From: Spirosoma panaciterrae DSM 21099
GTDB taxonomy: Bacteria; Bacteroidota; Bacteroidia; Cytophagales; Spirosomataceae
DNA length: 64,000 bases
Assembly (NCBI RefSeq): GCF_000374025.1
Contig: NZ_KB893217.1
Coordinates: forward strand, 154,567-218,566
Direction: 5' to 3'
Of this stretch, positions 1 to 6,933 are shown piece after piece (position 1 is the stretch's first letter; the number at the start of each line of letters is the position of its first letter). The notes under the pieces were generated by a model that was not told the DNA's origin, made no database searches, and saw only the letters and a program-made list of their open reading frames with translations. A program made the position numbers and the translations under genes.

Positions 1-2
1 AT

Positions 3-92
3 CAGGCAGGAAAGTCAGTAATACAATGCCTGGTTGTCCGTACCTTTGACGACTTTTCACTGATTACTACTCCATCCAATCATGCCACTTAA
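3..92 (+). CDS. C-terminal tail of an upstream gene (partial)
   Basis: An open frame enters from the left edge and runs 29 codons to TAA at 90-92. It overlaps the next start codon by 11 nt, as often seen for co-transcribed genes. The residues (ending SLITTPSNHAT) look like a plausible C-terminus but are too few to identify a family. The other two forward frames stop at 21 and 49. It could also be chance open sequence. Confidence 0.35.
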   Translation, partial: QAGKSVIQCLVVRTFDDFSLITTPSNHAT

Positions 93-702
93 AACGCTTG
101 TTAAAATCTCAAATGTGACCAATCTGAGCGATGCCCGCTATTGCGCTGGAATGGGTGTCGACATGCTCGGCTTCTCGATGGATATAGACTCCCCCGATTA
201 CATTGAACCACGTAAGTTTGAGGAAATCCGAGGATGGGTAGCTGGTGTACAGATCGTTGGCGAAACCTCTGCTATTGATCTGGAAGCGATTGAACAACTT
301 CTGGCTACCTATCAGCCTGATATATTGCAAGTCGACGAGGCTGCTTTGCTTCCTTATCTGACCACTTTCGACAAAAGCCTGATTCTCCGTGTCGATCTAT
401 CTCAATTAACGCTTGACCACCTCGACACCCTGTTTCATACCAGTGCCTCAATCGCCGATTACATACTACTCGAAAGTAATGGGCCGCTTCACTTCGACGA
501 CGAGTTAAAAGCCGCTCTTCAGCAGTTGGCCTCTCGGTATCCGATCTTACTCGGTACGGGCATCTCGGCCCAAAATGTTCACGATCTGTTGGCCAACTTA
601 CCCGTTCGGGGCATAGCCCTAAGCGGTGGCGATGAAGAGCAACCGGGCAACAAAGAGTTCGGCGAACTAATGGATATCCTGGAAGCGATTGAAGAAGAGT
701 AA
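82..702 (+). CDS. TrpF-like (phosphoribosylanthranilate isomerase fold) protein, probably catalytically altered
   Basis: A 206-residue TIM-barrel protein of the TrpF family. TrpF isomerises N-(5'-phosphoribosyl)anthranilate in tryptophan synthesis. The N-terminus KISNVTNLSDARYCAGMGVD matches the family pattern KICG-x-T...DA..C...GaD, and the C-terminal half keeps GTGISAQNV and the phosphate-binding-like LSGGDE segment. Two catalytic positions differ: the Cys of KICG, the general base in TrpF, is Ser, and the later Asp (usually LLD) is Glu in LLES. No other trp gene lies nearby. The family assignment is fairly safe, but isomerase activity is doubtful and the protein may be a repurposed paralogue. 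The ATG at 82 is the only suitable start before the conserved first strand. Confidence 0.75.
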   Translation: MPLKTLVKISNVTNLSDARYCAGMGVDMLGFSMDIDSPDYIEPRKFEEIRGWVAGVQIVGETSAIDLEAIEQLLATYQPDILQVDEAALLPYLTTFDKSLILRVDLSQLTLDHLDTLFHTSASIADYILLESNGPLHFDDELKAALQQLASRYPILLGTGISAQNVHDLLANLPVRGIALSGGDEEQPGNKEFGELMDILEAIEEE

Positions 703-707
703 AATCA

Positions 708-799
708 GTATTCACAGATAGTATTGGGAGTGGGGAGGGCTGACGCGAAAGCTTTATGGTGCGTCAGCCCTCCCCACTCCCAATACTATCTGTGAATAC
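708..799. terminator. Perfect 39-bp inverted repeat, large hairpin
   Basis: The arms 708-746 and 761-799 are exact reverse complements over 39 nt, separated by a 14-nt loop. The repeat begins 5 nt after the TrpF-like stop codon. It can terminate transcription from the left but is much longer than an ordinary intrinsic terminator. The inner arm carries GCGTCAGCC, also seen in other hairpins of this window. Confidence 0.8.
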
Positions 800-932
800 C
801 AGCCACTACTATGTATTACCTACTATCATTGAAAACATACTTCTATCCATAGCCGCGTCCATTCTTCCAAATACGCTTTCCTGGTGTTGTCCAATCGGCT
901 AGGTTTACATCGGTTTTAAACACAAAGAAGCC

Positions 933-1397
933 ATGAACAAGCGATTAGAACGTATTGCCGACCAGGCCCAGATTGGGGGTGTATGCGCTGGTTTGGCCGA
1001 TTATTTTGGCATTGACCGTGCATTAGTACGCATACTTTTTGTAATCGGAATTTTTTTGCCGCATTTTCCGGCTGTAATTATTTACATCATCATGTGGATC
1101 GTTCTACCCGAACGCCGTTCGGATGGTGTCGTGACTCCGTCAACCGCTTTTTCTAATCCTTATTTTTCCATGAATCCATACAATCCCAACAAACCTGCCT
1201 CTCCGGATCGTAGCATCATTGGTGGTGTCGTCCTGATCATTCTGGGTGTTTTGTTCCTTCTTGACCGCTACTTAGACATTGACTTCGGCGATCTGTGGCC
1301 GTTCATGCTGATTGCTCTTGGCTTGTGGTTGATCTTTAAAGACCGGATCAGACCCCCTTACGACACCAACAACAACGACCCGAACGGAACGCTGTAA
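933..1397 (+). CDS. PspC-domain membrane protein with LiaI/LiaF-like transmembrane domain
   Basis: 154 residues. Residues 1-62 form a PspC domain: a short amphipathic start, GGVCAGLADYFGID, then a hydrophobic helix ending in PERR. Residues 88-136 carry a second pair of membrane helices of the DUF5668/LiaF N-terminal type (IIGGVVLIILGVLFLLDRY, then WPFMLIALGLWLIF). PspC proteins sense or transmit envelope stress at the inner membrane. The next gene downstream is also LiaF-like, so the two probably form a stress-response pair. The ATG at 933 gives the usual short PspC N-terminus. No dedicated Shine-Dalgarno is visible, as is common in Bacteroidota. Confidence 0.85.
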   Translation: MNKRLERIADQAQIGGVCAGLADYFGIDRALVRILFVIGIFLPHFPAVIIYIIMWIVLPERRSDGVVTPSTAFSNPYFSMNPYNPNKPASPDRSIIGGVVLIILGVLFLLDRYLDIDFGDLWPFMLIALGLWLIFKDRIRPPYDTNNNDPNGTL

Positions 1398-1403
1398 CAT
1401 TGA

Positions 1404-1496
1404 ATGTATGACATATGATATATGAAGTAGTTCTGGAGAGTATAGAAATCTCCTCTAGACTACACATCATACATCATATATCCTACACCATATATC
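1404..1496. repeat. Heptad-repeat inverted element between PspC and LiaF-like genes
   Basis: The left arm reads ATGTATG ACATATG ATATATG and the right arm CATCATA CATCATA TATCCTA CACCATA TATC. Both are degenerate 7-bp tandem repeats and are complementary to each other. A small inner hairpin (GGAGA/TCTCC) lies between them. The right arm ends 8 nt before the next start codon, so it lies in the leader of that gene. Confidence 0.75.
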
Positions 1497-1503
1497 TAAA
1501 ACC

Positions 1504-2535
1504 ATGCAACGAAGAAACGGATTATTCTGGGGAATTTTTCTGCTAACGATGGGCGTATTGTTCCTGGCCCGGCGAGCAGGCTGGCTCGACGTCGACTGGC
1601 ACTCACTGGTCAATCTGTGGCCTGCCCTGCTGATTCTGGCGGGGGTACATCTCATCCTGGAACGACGAGCCAACCCAGCCGCCTTTATTACGACAATTAT
1701 GCTGGCAGTGGCTGTACCAACTACCCTGTTCGGCTTCTTTTCGCATCATCGCCACGATGACAACGACGGCTTCCATATGCGCTGGCATCATGACGACGAC
1801 GATGATGACGATGATCATCATAACGACAAGGATGATCAAGATAACGAAGACGATTATCGGGCGGAACGTGAACGCCGGGATGCAGACAGCGACGAGGTCC
1901 ATTCAAATACCTTCGCTGAAAGTATGGACGCTGATACTCGTGAAGCTGTCCTAAAACTCGCAGGCGGAGCCGGAAAGTTCACTATCGGGGAGCCAACCAG
2001 CGAACTCATCAAAGCAGATACGAAGCAAACCGTTGGCCTCTATTCAATGTCAGTTGACCGGGACGAAACCACCCACATCCCAACGATCGAACTGAAACCA
2101 AAGGATGAAGATCAACACTTCGACCTGAAAGATGGGCACTACGAAAACCGCGTTGACATTCATCTGAATACCAAGCCTGTCTGGTCGATGGATGTGGCCC
2201 TGGGCGCTGGCTCGGGCGATCTGGATTTGAGTGCTTATGCCGTTAAAAGTCTGAAACTAGGCGTTGGTGCCGCTGACCTTGACCTGAAACTAGGCGCCAA
2301 AGCCGATCAGGCCGATATAAAACTCGATGTAGGGGCGGCTTCAGTTACGGTACGGGTTCCGAAAGAAGTGGGATGCCGGATCAAAAAAGATGGCGCCCTG
2401 AATCTGGAAGAACTAGATGACTTTACAAACATTGGCGGTGGCGAATACCAAAGCCCCGGCTATGATACTGCCACCAAAAAGATGACCATTCGCTTTGATG
2501 GCGGCATCTCGCACTTCAAAGTAGTGCGCTACTAA
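1504..2535 (+). CDS. LiaF-like membrane protein with Asp/His-rich linker
   Basis: 343 residues. Three hydrophobic segments (about 7-25, 35-52 and 58-80) form the DUF5668/LiaI-LiaF transmembrane unit, with the typical WPALLILAGVHLIL. Residues 80-130 are an extremely Asp- and His-rich linker, including a run of eight Asp, which could bind divalent metal. Residues 140-343 form a repetitive beta-sheet domain with repeated GAGSGDLDLS/GVGAADLDLKLGA units, matching the toast-rack or adhesin-like C-terminal domain of LiaF proteins. LiaF proteins modulate envelope-stress signalling in other bacteria, but the role here is inferred from fold and neighbour only. The low-complexity linker is also GA-rich in DNA, which creates spurious ORFs on both strands. 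Confidence 0.8.
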   Translation: MQRRNGLFWGIFLLTMGVLFLARRAGWLDVDWHSLVNLWPALLILAGVHLILERRANPAAFITTIMLAVAVPTTLFGFFSHHRHDDNDGFHMRWHHDDDDDDDDHHNDKDDQDNEDDYRAERERRDADSDEVHSNTFAESMDADTREAVLKLAGGAGKFTIGEPTSELIKADTKQTVGLYSMSVDRDETTHIPTIELKPKDEDQHFDLKDGHYENRVDIHLNTKPVWSMDVALGAGSGDLDLSAYAVKSLKLGVGAADLDLKLGAKADQADIKLDVGAASVTVRVPKEVGCRIKKDGALNLEELDDFTNIGGGEYQSPGYDTATKKMTIRFDGGISHFKVVRY

Positions 2536-2544
2536 ACCAGAGCA

Positions 2545-2636
2545 GGCTTTAATGAATGAGCGGATTCATCAGATTTTGCGTTTAGTTGCCTTTAGCAATT
2601 GACAAAATCTGGTGAATCCGCTCATTCATTAAAGCC
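2545..2636. terminator. 34-bp inverted repeat between convergent genes
   Basis: The arms 2545-2578 and 2603-2636 pair over 34 nt with one difference, which becomes a G-U pair in RNA. The loop is 24 nt. It sits between the stop codons of the LiaF-like gene (plus) and the Spy-like gene (minus), so it is probably a bidirectional terminator. It is again far longer than needed. Confidence 0.75.
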
Positions 2637-2643
2637 CGGTTAT

Positions 2644-3093
2644 TTATTCCTGATTTAATCGTTTGAGCAGCATCTGATTAAACATCTGCTCGGTTTTATA
2701 AAGCTCTCGCAACTGAGCAGGGCTAATTACTTTCAGAAACCGCTCCATATACTCGTCGTCAAGATCAGCGAGCTTTTGCTTGGTGGCATTCGTTTCCCGA
2801 AGCCCATTTTTCAGTTGGTCATCATTCAGATTAAACCGATTAGGTTCATTATTCAATTGCCGAATCCGCCGGTTCAGTTCCTGCTTCTTGGCATTATACT
2901 CATTGTAAATCGCCCAAAACTGAGGGGCCTGATCGGTTGTCAGATTCAACCGATTGGTAATCATCCCAATTTTAGCGGATTCAATTTTCTGGCGTCCGTT
3001 TAGGTCATTTTGTGCGTTGGCTACCTGGGTCATTACTAACAGGCCAAACAACCAACCAATCCATGCGTGTCTCATTTTGGTAAAGTTAACCAT
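2644..3093 (-). CDS. Spy/CpxP-like periplasmic protein
   Basis: 149 residues with a signal peptide (about 1-28, hydrophobic core then VANAQ). The mature part is almost entirely charged helix and contains LNLTTDQAPQFW, close to the LTxxQ repeat of Spy/CpxP/CnrX-type proteins. These act in the periplasm as small chaperones or metal/stress sensors. It is the last gene of a sigma factor, anti-sigma candidate, Spy-like operon and starts 8 nt after its upstream neighbour. That context suggests it senses or answers the stress that frees the sigma factor. A second in-frame Met at 3075 would also give a complete signal peptide. Confidence 0.75.
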   Translation of the reverse strand: MVNFTKMRHAWIGWLFGLLVMTQVANAQNDLNGRQKIESAKIGMITNRLNLTTDQAPQFWAIYNEYNAKKQELNRRIRQLNNEPNRFNLNDDQLKNGLRETNATKQKLADLDDEYMERFLKVISPAQLRELYKTEQMFNQMLLKRLNQE

Positions 3094-3101
3094 TCGTAAA
3101 A

Positions 3102-3566
3102 TCAGGAGCCGACCTTCGCGTTGTCTCCAGGGTTTTGTTCCTGAATAAGCTCCTGAATATCGGTCGGTGCTACGTTCAGAAACTGAATCGCTGTGGTATC
3201 ACTACCCAACGAAGAATGAATTTGCTGAACATCAGCCAATTCATACGCGCTAACGCCCTGATCTTCAAGATAAGCGGTTATAGCATCATCACTTACTCCT
3301 GCCAGGGCTTCGCTGCCCAACGATTCCTGCCGTTGTGGTAACGTTTGCCAAACCAGTAAAGCGATCAGACTAGCTCCTGCCAGCGAAGCAGCCGTACGTT
3401 GCCACGACCAGCTAATATGGAAGGCAGGTTTTGGCTTTCTGACAACACGAGCCTGAACCCGCGAAGGCAGGTCATCAAAATAACCGTCTGGCGCTGTAAA
3501 CGGAAGCTGCCTGAGTGGATGTTCAGGCGGCAATTCATCAAGCCGGAAATGTTTACTATCGTTCAT
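3102..3566 (-). CDS. Putative membrane anti-sigma factor
   Basis: 154 residues from the ATG at 3566; the frame also has an ATG at 3590. The N-terminal 60 residues are polar and include HPLRQLPFTAPDGYFDDLP, a pattern often found in small proteins encoded after ECF sigma genes in Bacteroidota. One transmembrane helix (AASLAGASLIALLVWQTL) follows, then a short extracytoplasmic tail. There is no zinc-binding HxxxCxxC motif, so the anti-sigma role is inferred from position and topology. It lies between the sigma factor gene and the Spy-like gene on the same strand. The start at 3566 was preferred because the extra eight residues look unconserved. Confidence 0.65.
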   Translation of the reverse strand: MNDSKHFRLDELPPEHPLRQLPFTAPDGYFDDLPSRVQARVVRKPKPAFHISWSWQRTAASLAGASLIALLVWQTLPQRQESLGSEALAGVSDDAITAYLEDQGVSAYELADVQQIHSSLGSDTTAIQFLNVAPTDIQELIQEQNPGDNAKVGS

Positions 3567-3641
3567 TGCTCTGGTGTGTGTCTCACACAATTCAGGTATC
3601 TTAAAATATTTTAAGATTTGACAGCTTCAATCGCCTTAGGT

Positions 3642-4214
3642 TTAATCGTCTGTATCCGAGTTATTAAAAAAATCTTCAATCTTCTTGACGGCAAGATGAT
3701 AAGACGCTTTTAAAGCCCCAACGGACGTTCCCGTAATTTCGGCAATATCTTCATATTTCATATCATCGAAATACTTCATGTTGAAAACCAACCGCTGTTT
3801 ATCGGGCAGTTTCAGCAAAGCTTTCTGTAACTTCAACTGTACGTCTTCGCCACTGGGATCGTTGCCCGATGTAACATAGGCCGCATTGGTTTCGAGCTTT
3901 TCCATCAATTCTCCTTCCACATCCCCAATCGGCAAAAAGAATCGTCGACGTTTTTTATTCAGAAAGTTAAGACACTCGTTGGTAGCAATCCGATAAATCC
4001 AGGTATATAACTGACTATCACCCCGAAACTGTTCCAGACTATTCCAGACTTTTATGAACGTTTCCTGCACCAGATCATCGGCATCATCGTGATCAATAAC
4101 CATCTTCCGAATATGCCAATATATTTTCTGCTGATACTTGCGCACCAGCAGATTAAAGGCATAATTCCGGCTCGACGGATCGCGAAATTTGGCGAGGAGT
4201 TCTTCGTCAGTCAT
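3642..4214 (-). CDS. RNA polymerase sigma factor, ECF (sigma-70) family
   Basis: 190 residues with both ECF regions. Region 2 (about 20-90) contains HDDADDLVQETFIKVW and FRGDSQLYTWIYRIATNECL. Region 4 (about 128-182) contains LPDKQRLVFNMKYFDDMKYE and the helix-turn-helix ITGTSVGALKASYHLAVKKI. It directs core polymerase to stress or envelope promoters. The downstream genes encode an anti-sigma candidate and a Spy-like protein, an arrangement comparable to cnrH/cnrY/cnrX metal sensing, though no metal specificity can be read here. The start at 4214 gives the standard N-terminus. A heptad-repeat hairpin lies immediately upstream. Confidence 0.92.
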   Translation of the reverse strand: MTDEELLAKFRDPSSRNYAFNLLVRKYQQKIYWHIRKMVIDHDDADDLVQETFIKVWNSLEQFRGDSQLYTWIYRIATNECLNFLNKKRRRFFLPIGDVEGELMEKLETNAAYVTSGNDPSGEDVQLKLQKALLKLPDKQRLVFNMKYFDDMKYEDIAEITGTSVGALKASYHLAVKKIEDFFNNSDTDD

Positions 4215-4224
4215 TCTTTTTTTC

Positions 4225-4341
4225 AGTAGTTAGGAGCGAGGACCGGGCCGCCGGAGCGGTGAGACTGGCTGATACAAGAAATCTGTTAATGCGTCAACCA
4301 TTCTCACTACTCACTACTCGCTCCTCACTCCTAACTACTTA
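4225..4341. repeat. Heptad-repeat inverted element with conserved core (copy 1)
   Basis: The outer left arm AGTAGTTAGGAGCGAGGAC (from 4225) pairs with the outer right arm CTCCTCACTCCTAACTACT (to 4339). The right arm is a run of 7-bp units such as CTCACTA, CTCGCTC, CTCACTC and CTAACTA. Inside are GTGAGACTGGCTGA and CAACCATTCTCAC (4295-4307), which also pair. The latter recurs in the elements at 7795 and 48374. It abuts the transketolase stop codon and precedes the sigma-factor start. Confidence 0.75.
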
Positions 4342-5292
4342 TTTTCTTGCCATTACTTTCTTCACTTGCTCAACAATCTTGTCGGCAGTAAGACCATACT
4401 TCTGCATCAGTTGATCAGGTGTACCACTTTCTCCGAAGGTATCATGAACACCAACGTATTCGAGCGGAGCCGGATAATGGCGAGACAGAACCTGTGCTAC
4501 ACTATCGCCCAGTCCACCATTCAGCATATGCTCTTCGGCCGAAACGGCACAACCCGTTTTCTTGATCGATGCCAGAATAGCCTCTTCATCTAACGGCTTA
4601 ATCGTATGAATGTTAATAATGTCGGCTTCAATTCCTTCCTGAGATAGGATTTCACCCGCTTTAATGGCTTCCCAAACCAGGTGGCCCGTACAGAAAATCG
4701 ACACATCACTTCCTTCATTCACGGTCCAGGCTTTACCGATTTCAAATTTCTGATCGGCAGGCGTAAATACCGGAATGACCGGACGGCCAAAACGCAGATA
4801 CACCGGACCTTCGTGATCGGCAATCGCAAGGGTAGCGGCTTTGGTCTGGTTATAATCGCAGGGATTGATAACGGTCATGTTCGGCAGCATTTTCATCATG
4901 CCCAAATCTTCCAGAATCTGGTGTGTAGCGCCGTCTTCACCCAGCGTCAATCCCGCGTGCGATGCACAGATTTTGACATTTTTGTTCGAATACGCGACCG
5001 ACTGACGAATCTGGTCATAGACCCGACCCGTTGCGAAATTGGCAAACGTAGTAGCAAACGGGATATGCCCACCAATGGTCAACCCTGCCGAAACCCCAAT
5101 CATATTGGCCTCGGCGATACCGCACTGGATAAATCGATCCGGGTTTTCCTTGATAAATGCGTCGAGCTTGAGCGACCCGGCCAGATCGGCGGTCAGCGCT
5201 ACAACATTGGGATGTGTTTTGCCCAGTTCGGCAATGCCCGCGCCAAAGCCTGAGCGGGTATCTTTTTTCTCGGTGAACTCGTATTTTGTCAT
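4339..5292 (-). CDS. Transketolase, C-terminal subunit
   Basis: 317 residues covering the pyrimidine-binding and C-terminal domains of transketolase, which transfers two-carbon ketol units in the non-oxidative pentose phosphate pathway. GIAEANM carries the Glu (about residue 61) that activates thiamine diphosphate, and FATTFANFATGR and SHAGLTLGEDGATHQ are typical of the second domain. The diphosphate-binding half is a separate gene at 6934-7791, so the enzyme is the split two-subunit type. The usual tight pairing is broken here by an ATPase and a DUF4276 gene. The start codon lies only 3 nt after the DUF4276 stop, so translation of the two is probably coupled. Confidence 0.93.
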   Translation of the reverse strand: MTKYEFTEKKDTRSGFGAGIAELGKTHPNVVALTADLAGSLKLDAFIKENPDRFIQCGIAEANMIGVSAGLTIGGHIPFATTFANFATGRVYDQIRQSVAYSNKNVKICASHAGLTLGEDGATHQILEDLGMMKMLPNMTVINPCDYNQTKAATLAIADHEGPVYLRFGRPVIPVFTPADQKFEIGKAWTVNEGSDVSIFCTGHLVWEAIKAGEILSQEGIEADIINIHTIKPLDEEAILASIKKTGCAVSAEEHMLNGGLGDSVAQVLSRHYPAPLEYVGVHDTFGESGTPDQLMQKYGLTADKIVEQVKKVMARK

Positions 5293-5295
5293 ATT

Positions 5296-5874
5296 CTATT
5301 GATTCGCCGAAGCGAGGGTTTGCAATTTAGTTAGAAAATAAGTGGCACTCGGACAGTTGGTATGCTGAGCAGCATTTTCAATCGTAAAACCACAGCCAAG
5401 CATGGTTCTGGCAAATACTTTTTTATCCCCTATGCCTCGTCCTGTATACTGCTTACGTAAAGCAACTAATAACTCAAATGGAGCGCTGACCGACTCCGGC
5501 AAATCATGGTGAAAAGCCGTTTGGAATACCGTCGACAATGTCTGGGAATCGGCCAAAAACCAGGCTTCCAGCGCCTGAACAGCCACACAAACTACGGTAT
5601 CCGGAGCCTGGTATACTTCCCTTTTCACAACTGAAAATGAATCGACATTATCCATATCACGCAGAACCATGATCCAGTTGGCCCCAGCATCCCGCAGTAA
5701 CTGAACCTGTGTATTCATACGCTGGCTACTGGCTTTTAAATTGCCTTTACCATCCATATCGATCACATCGCCAACCTGTTCAATTTGTTTCGAGCGTAAG
5801 TAATCCTGAAACTCCCGCGCTTTTAAAACTATTTTTTCGGACGCGCCTTCGACAATAAAGCCTACTTTCACCAT
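5296..5874 (-). CDS. DUF4276 family protein, TOPRIM-like
   Basis: 192 residues from the ATG at 5874. An upstream in-frame ATG at 5907 lies inside the ATPase gene and precedes the conserved start, so it was rejected. The features are those of a TOPRIM-type metal-binding fold: FIVEGASE with Glu about residue 9, VLRDMDN with a D-x-D pair at about 73-75, and EAWFLAD (about 103-109), which marks DUF4276. TOPRIM domains in OLD-family and PARIS systems act as nucleases or toxins with an ATPase partner. The start overlaps the ATPase stop by 7 nt (ATGGTGA), so the two are translationally coupled. Nuclease activity is an inference. Confidence 0.8.
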   Translation of the reverse strand: MVKVGFIVEGASEKIVLKAREFQDYLRSKQIEQVGDVIDMDGKGNLKASSQRMNTQVQLLRDAGANWIMVLRDMDNVDSFSVVKREVYQAPDTVVCVAVQALEAWFLADSQTLSTVFQTAFHHDLPESVSAPFELLVALRKQYTGRGIGDKKVFARTMLGCGFTIENAAQHTNCPSATYFLTKLQTLASANQ

Positions 5875-6821
5875 GGTAAGCCCCCTCCTAGGGCGCCTGT
5901 CAGCCATGCTTCATCAGTTGGCAGATCGTAGAAATTGTGATCCTTAATCTGTTTTACAGTAGTGGCTCCATCCTTTTTATTAACTAGAACAATTTCGTCG
6001 GTTGTCAGGCATCGGACCAAGGATTCGGAATGCGTATTAAGCCAGATAAAATGTCCTTTTTCGTTGCATTGACTACGAAAAAAGTCAACCAGGGTCATCA
6101 GAACCTGTGGGTGCAAACCATTTTCAGGTTCTTCAATGCAAAGAAACTGCGGCTCATCGCTCTGGTAAACAGCCGCCAGCATGGCTAAAATATTGTATGT
6201 ACCATCAGAGATCAGGTCTTTTGTGAAATAGCTTGGAACAGAATCTTCAAACCAATGCAACTCATCTCGATCATCTACTTCGACAGACTTAAACCCTGGT
6301 ACAAATAAATCAAGCCATTCGAAGATTTCATCTCTTAAGTTTTCGTTTGCTAAAACGCGCTTAAGTACTTTTTCAAGATTTTTCGCAGAAAGCGATAAAC
6401 GCAGGCTGTCGTTCAATCGAAACTTTTCTAAACTTTCGTTTTTGACAAACAAACGGCTAAATCTTTCCATGAACTGTCTATAAACATCCCCTTTAGGCCC
6501 CCTGGGTATGTCTGTTGATTGCTCAGCCAATTGAACTTTAGAAAAACTATTGGAGAATAATGCATATTCTCCAATTTCAGCTCTAAAGCCAAACTCAGAG
6601 CTCTTATCCTGACGTCTTTGCAGGCTATCAAGACCTCCAAATAAGCTAAGACTAGCAGACCCTTTATAATTATAGGATATATTCACAAACTCCAAAGCCT
6701 CGAAAATATTCGACTTGCCCGACCCGTTGGGGCCGACAAAGACCGTGAACGGATTCGGCTCTATAAGCTCGATCCGTTCAATGGACTTGAAATTTTCGAT
6801 GACTAAGCGTTTGATTTGCAT
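5868..6821 (-). CDS. ABC/RecF-type AAA family ATPase (OLD-like)
   Basis: 317 residues. Walker A is GPNGSGKS at 30-37, a signature-like ISDGTYNILAMLA lies near 204-216, Walker B is FLCIEEPENGLHP at 226-238, and the switch histidine is in NTHSES (263-264). This is the AAA_21/AAA_15 head domain of RecF/OLD-type ATPases, with a helical insertion between Walker A and the signature instead of a long coiled coil. There is no fused TOPRIM domain; that domain is the next gene, overlapping by 7 nt. The A+T-richer middle of the gene contrasts with the transketolase genes on either side, which fits acquisition by transfer. A palindromic repeat lies just upstream. Confidence 0.88.
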   Translation of the reverse strand: MQIKRLVIENFKSIERIELIEPNPFTVFVGPNGSGKSNIFEALEFVNISYNYKGSASLSLFGGLDSLQRRQDKSSEFGFRAEIGEYALFSNSFSKVQLAEQSTDIPRGPKGDVYRQFMERFSRLFVKNESLEKFRLNDSLRLSLSAKNLEKVLKRVLANENLRDEIFEWLDLFVPGFKSVEVDDRDELHWFEDSVPSYFTKDLISDGTYNILAMLAAVYQSDEPQFLCIEEPENGLHPQVLMTLVDFFRSQCNEKGHFIWLNTHSESLVRCLTTDEIVLVNKKDGATTVKQIKDHNFYDLPTDEAWLTGALGGGLPW

Positions 6822-6829
6822 GGAGTCAA

Positions 6830-6929
6830 TTGTAGAGACGCCATCCCTGGCGTCTCCTATGCGTCAGCTATTTTTCACGTCAGCCAAAAATCATCCGGTC
6901 ATGAGACGCGAAGGATCGTGTCTCTACAA
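6830..6929. repeat. Palindromic TTGTAGAGAC element upstream of the ATPase
   Basis: The outer arms TTGTAGAGAC (6830-6839) and GTCTCTACAA (6920-6929) are perfect inverted repeats. A second hairpin, AGACGCC/GGCGTCT, lies at 6836-6855, and GCGTCAGC and CGTCAGCC occur in the middle. It fills almost the whole 112-nt gap between the transketolase N-subunit stop and the ATPase start. Non-coding palindromes with such ends are dispersed repeats in several bacterial groups. It may mark the edge of the inserted gene pair. Confidence 0.65.
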
Positions 6930-6933
6930 CAAA

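Noticed and set aside
305..715. 136-residue minus-strand frame under the TrpF-like gene
   Set aside because: Arg/Cys-rich translation typical of a shadow frame; the plus-strand gene has a clear family.
1757..1954. Frames within the Asp/His-rich region of the LiaF-like gene
   Set aside because: Low-complexity repeats make every frame open; the translations are Thr/Ile/Met runs without protein character.
4681..5253. 190-residue frame antisense to the transketolase C-subunit
   Set aside because: Shadow frame; the opposite strand encodes an unambiguous transketolase half.
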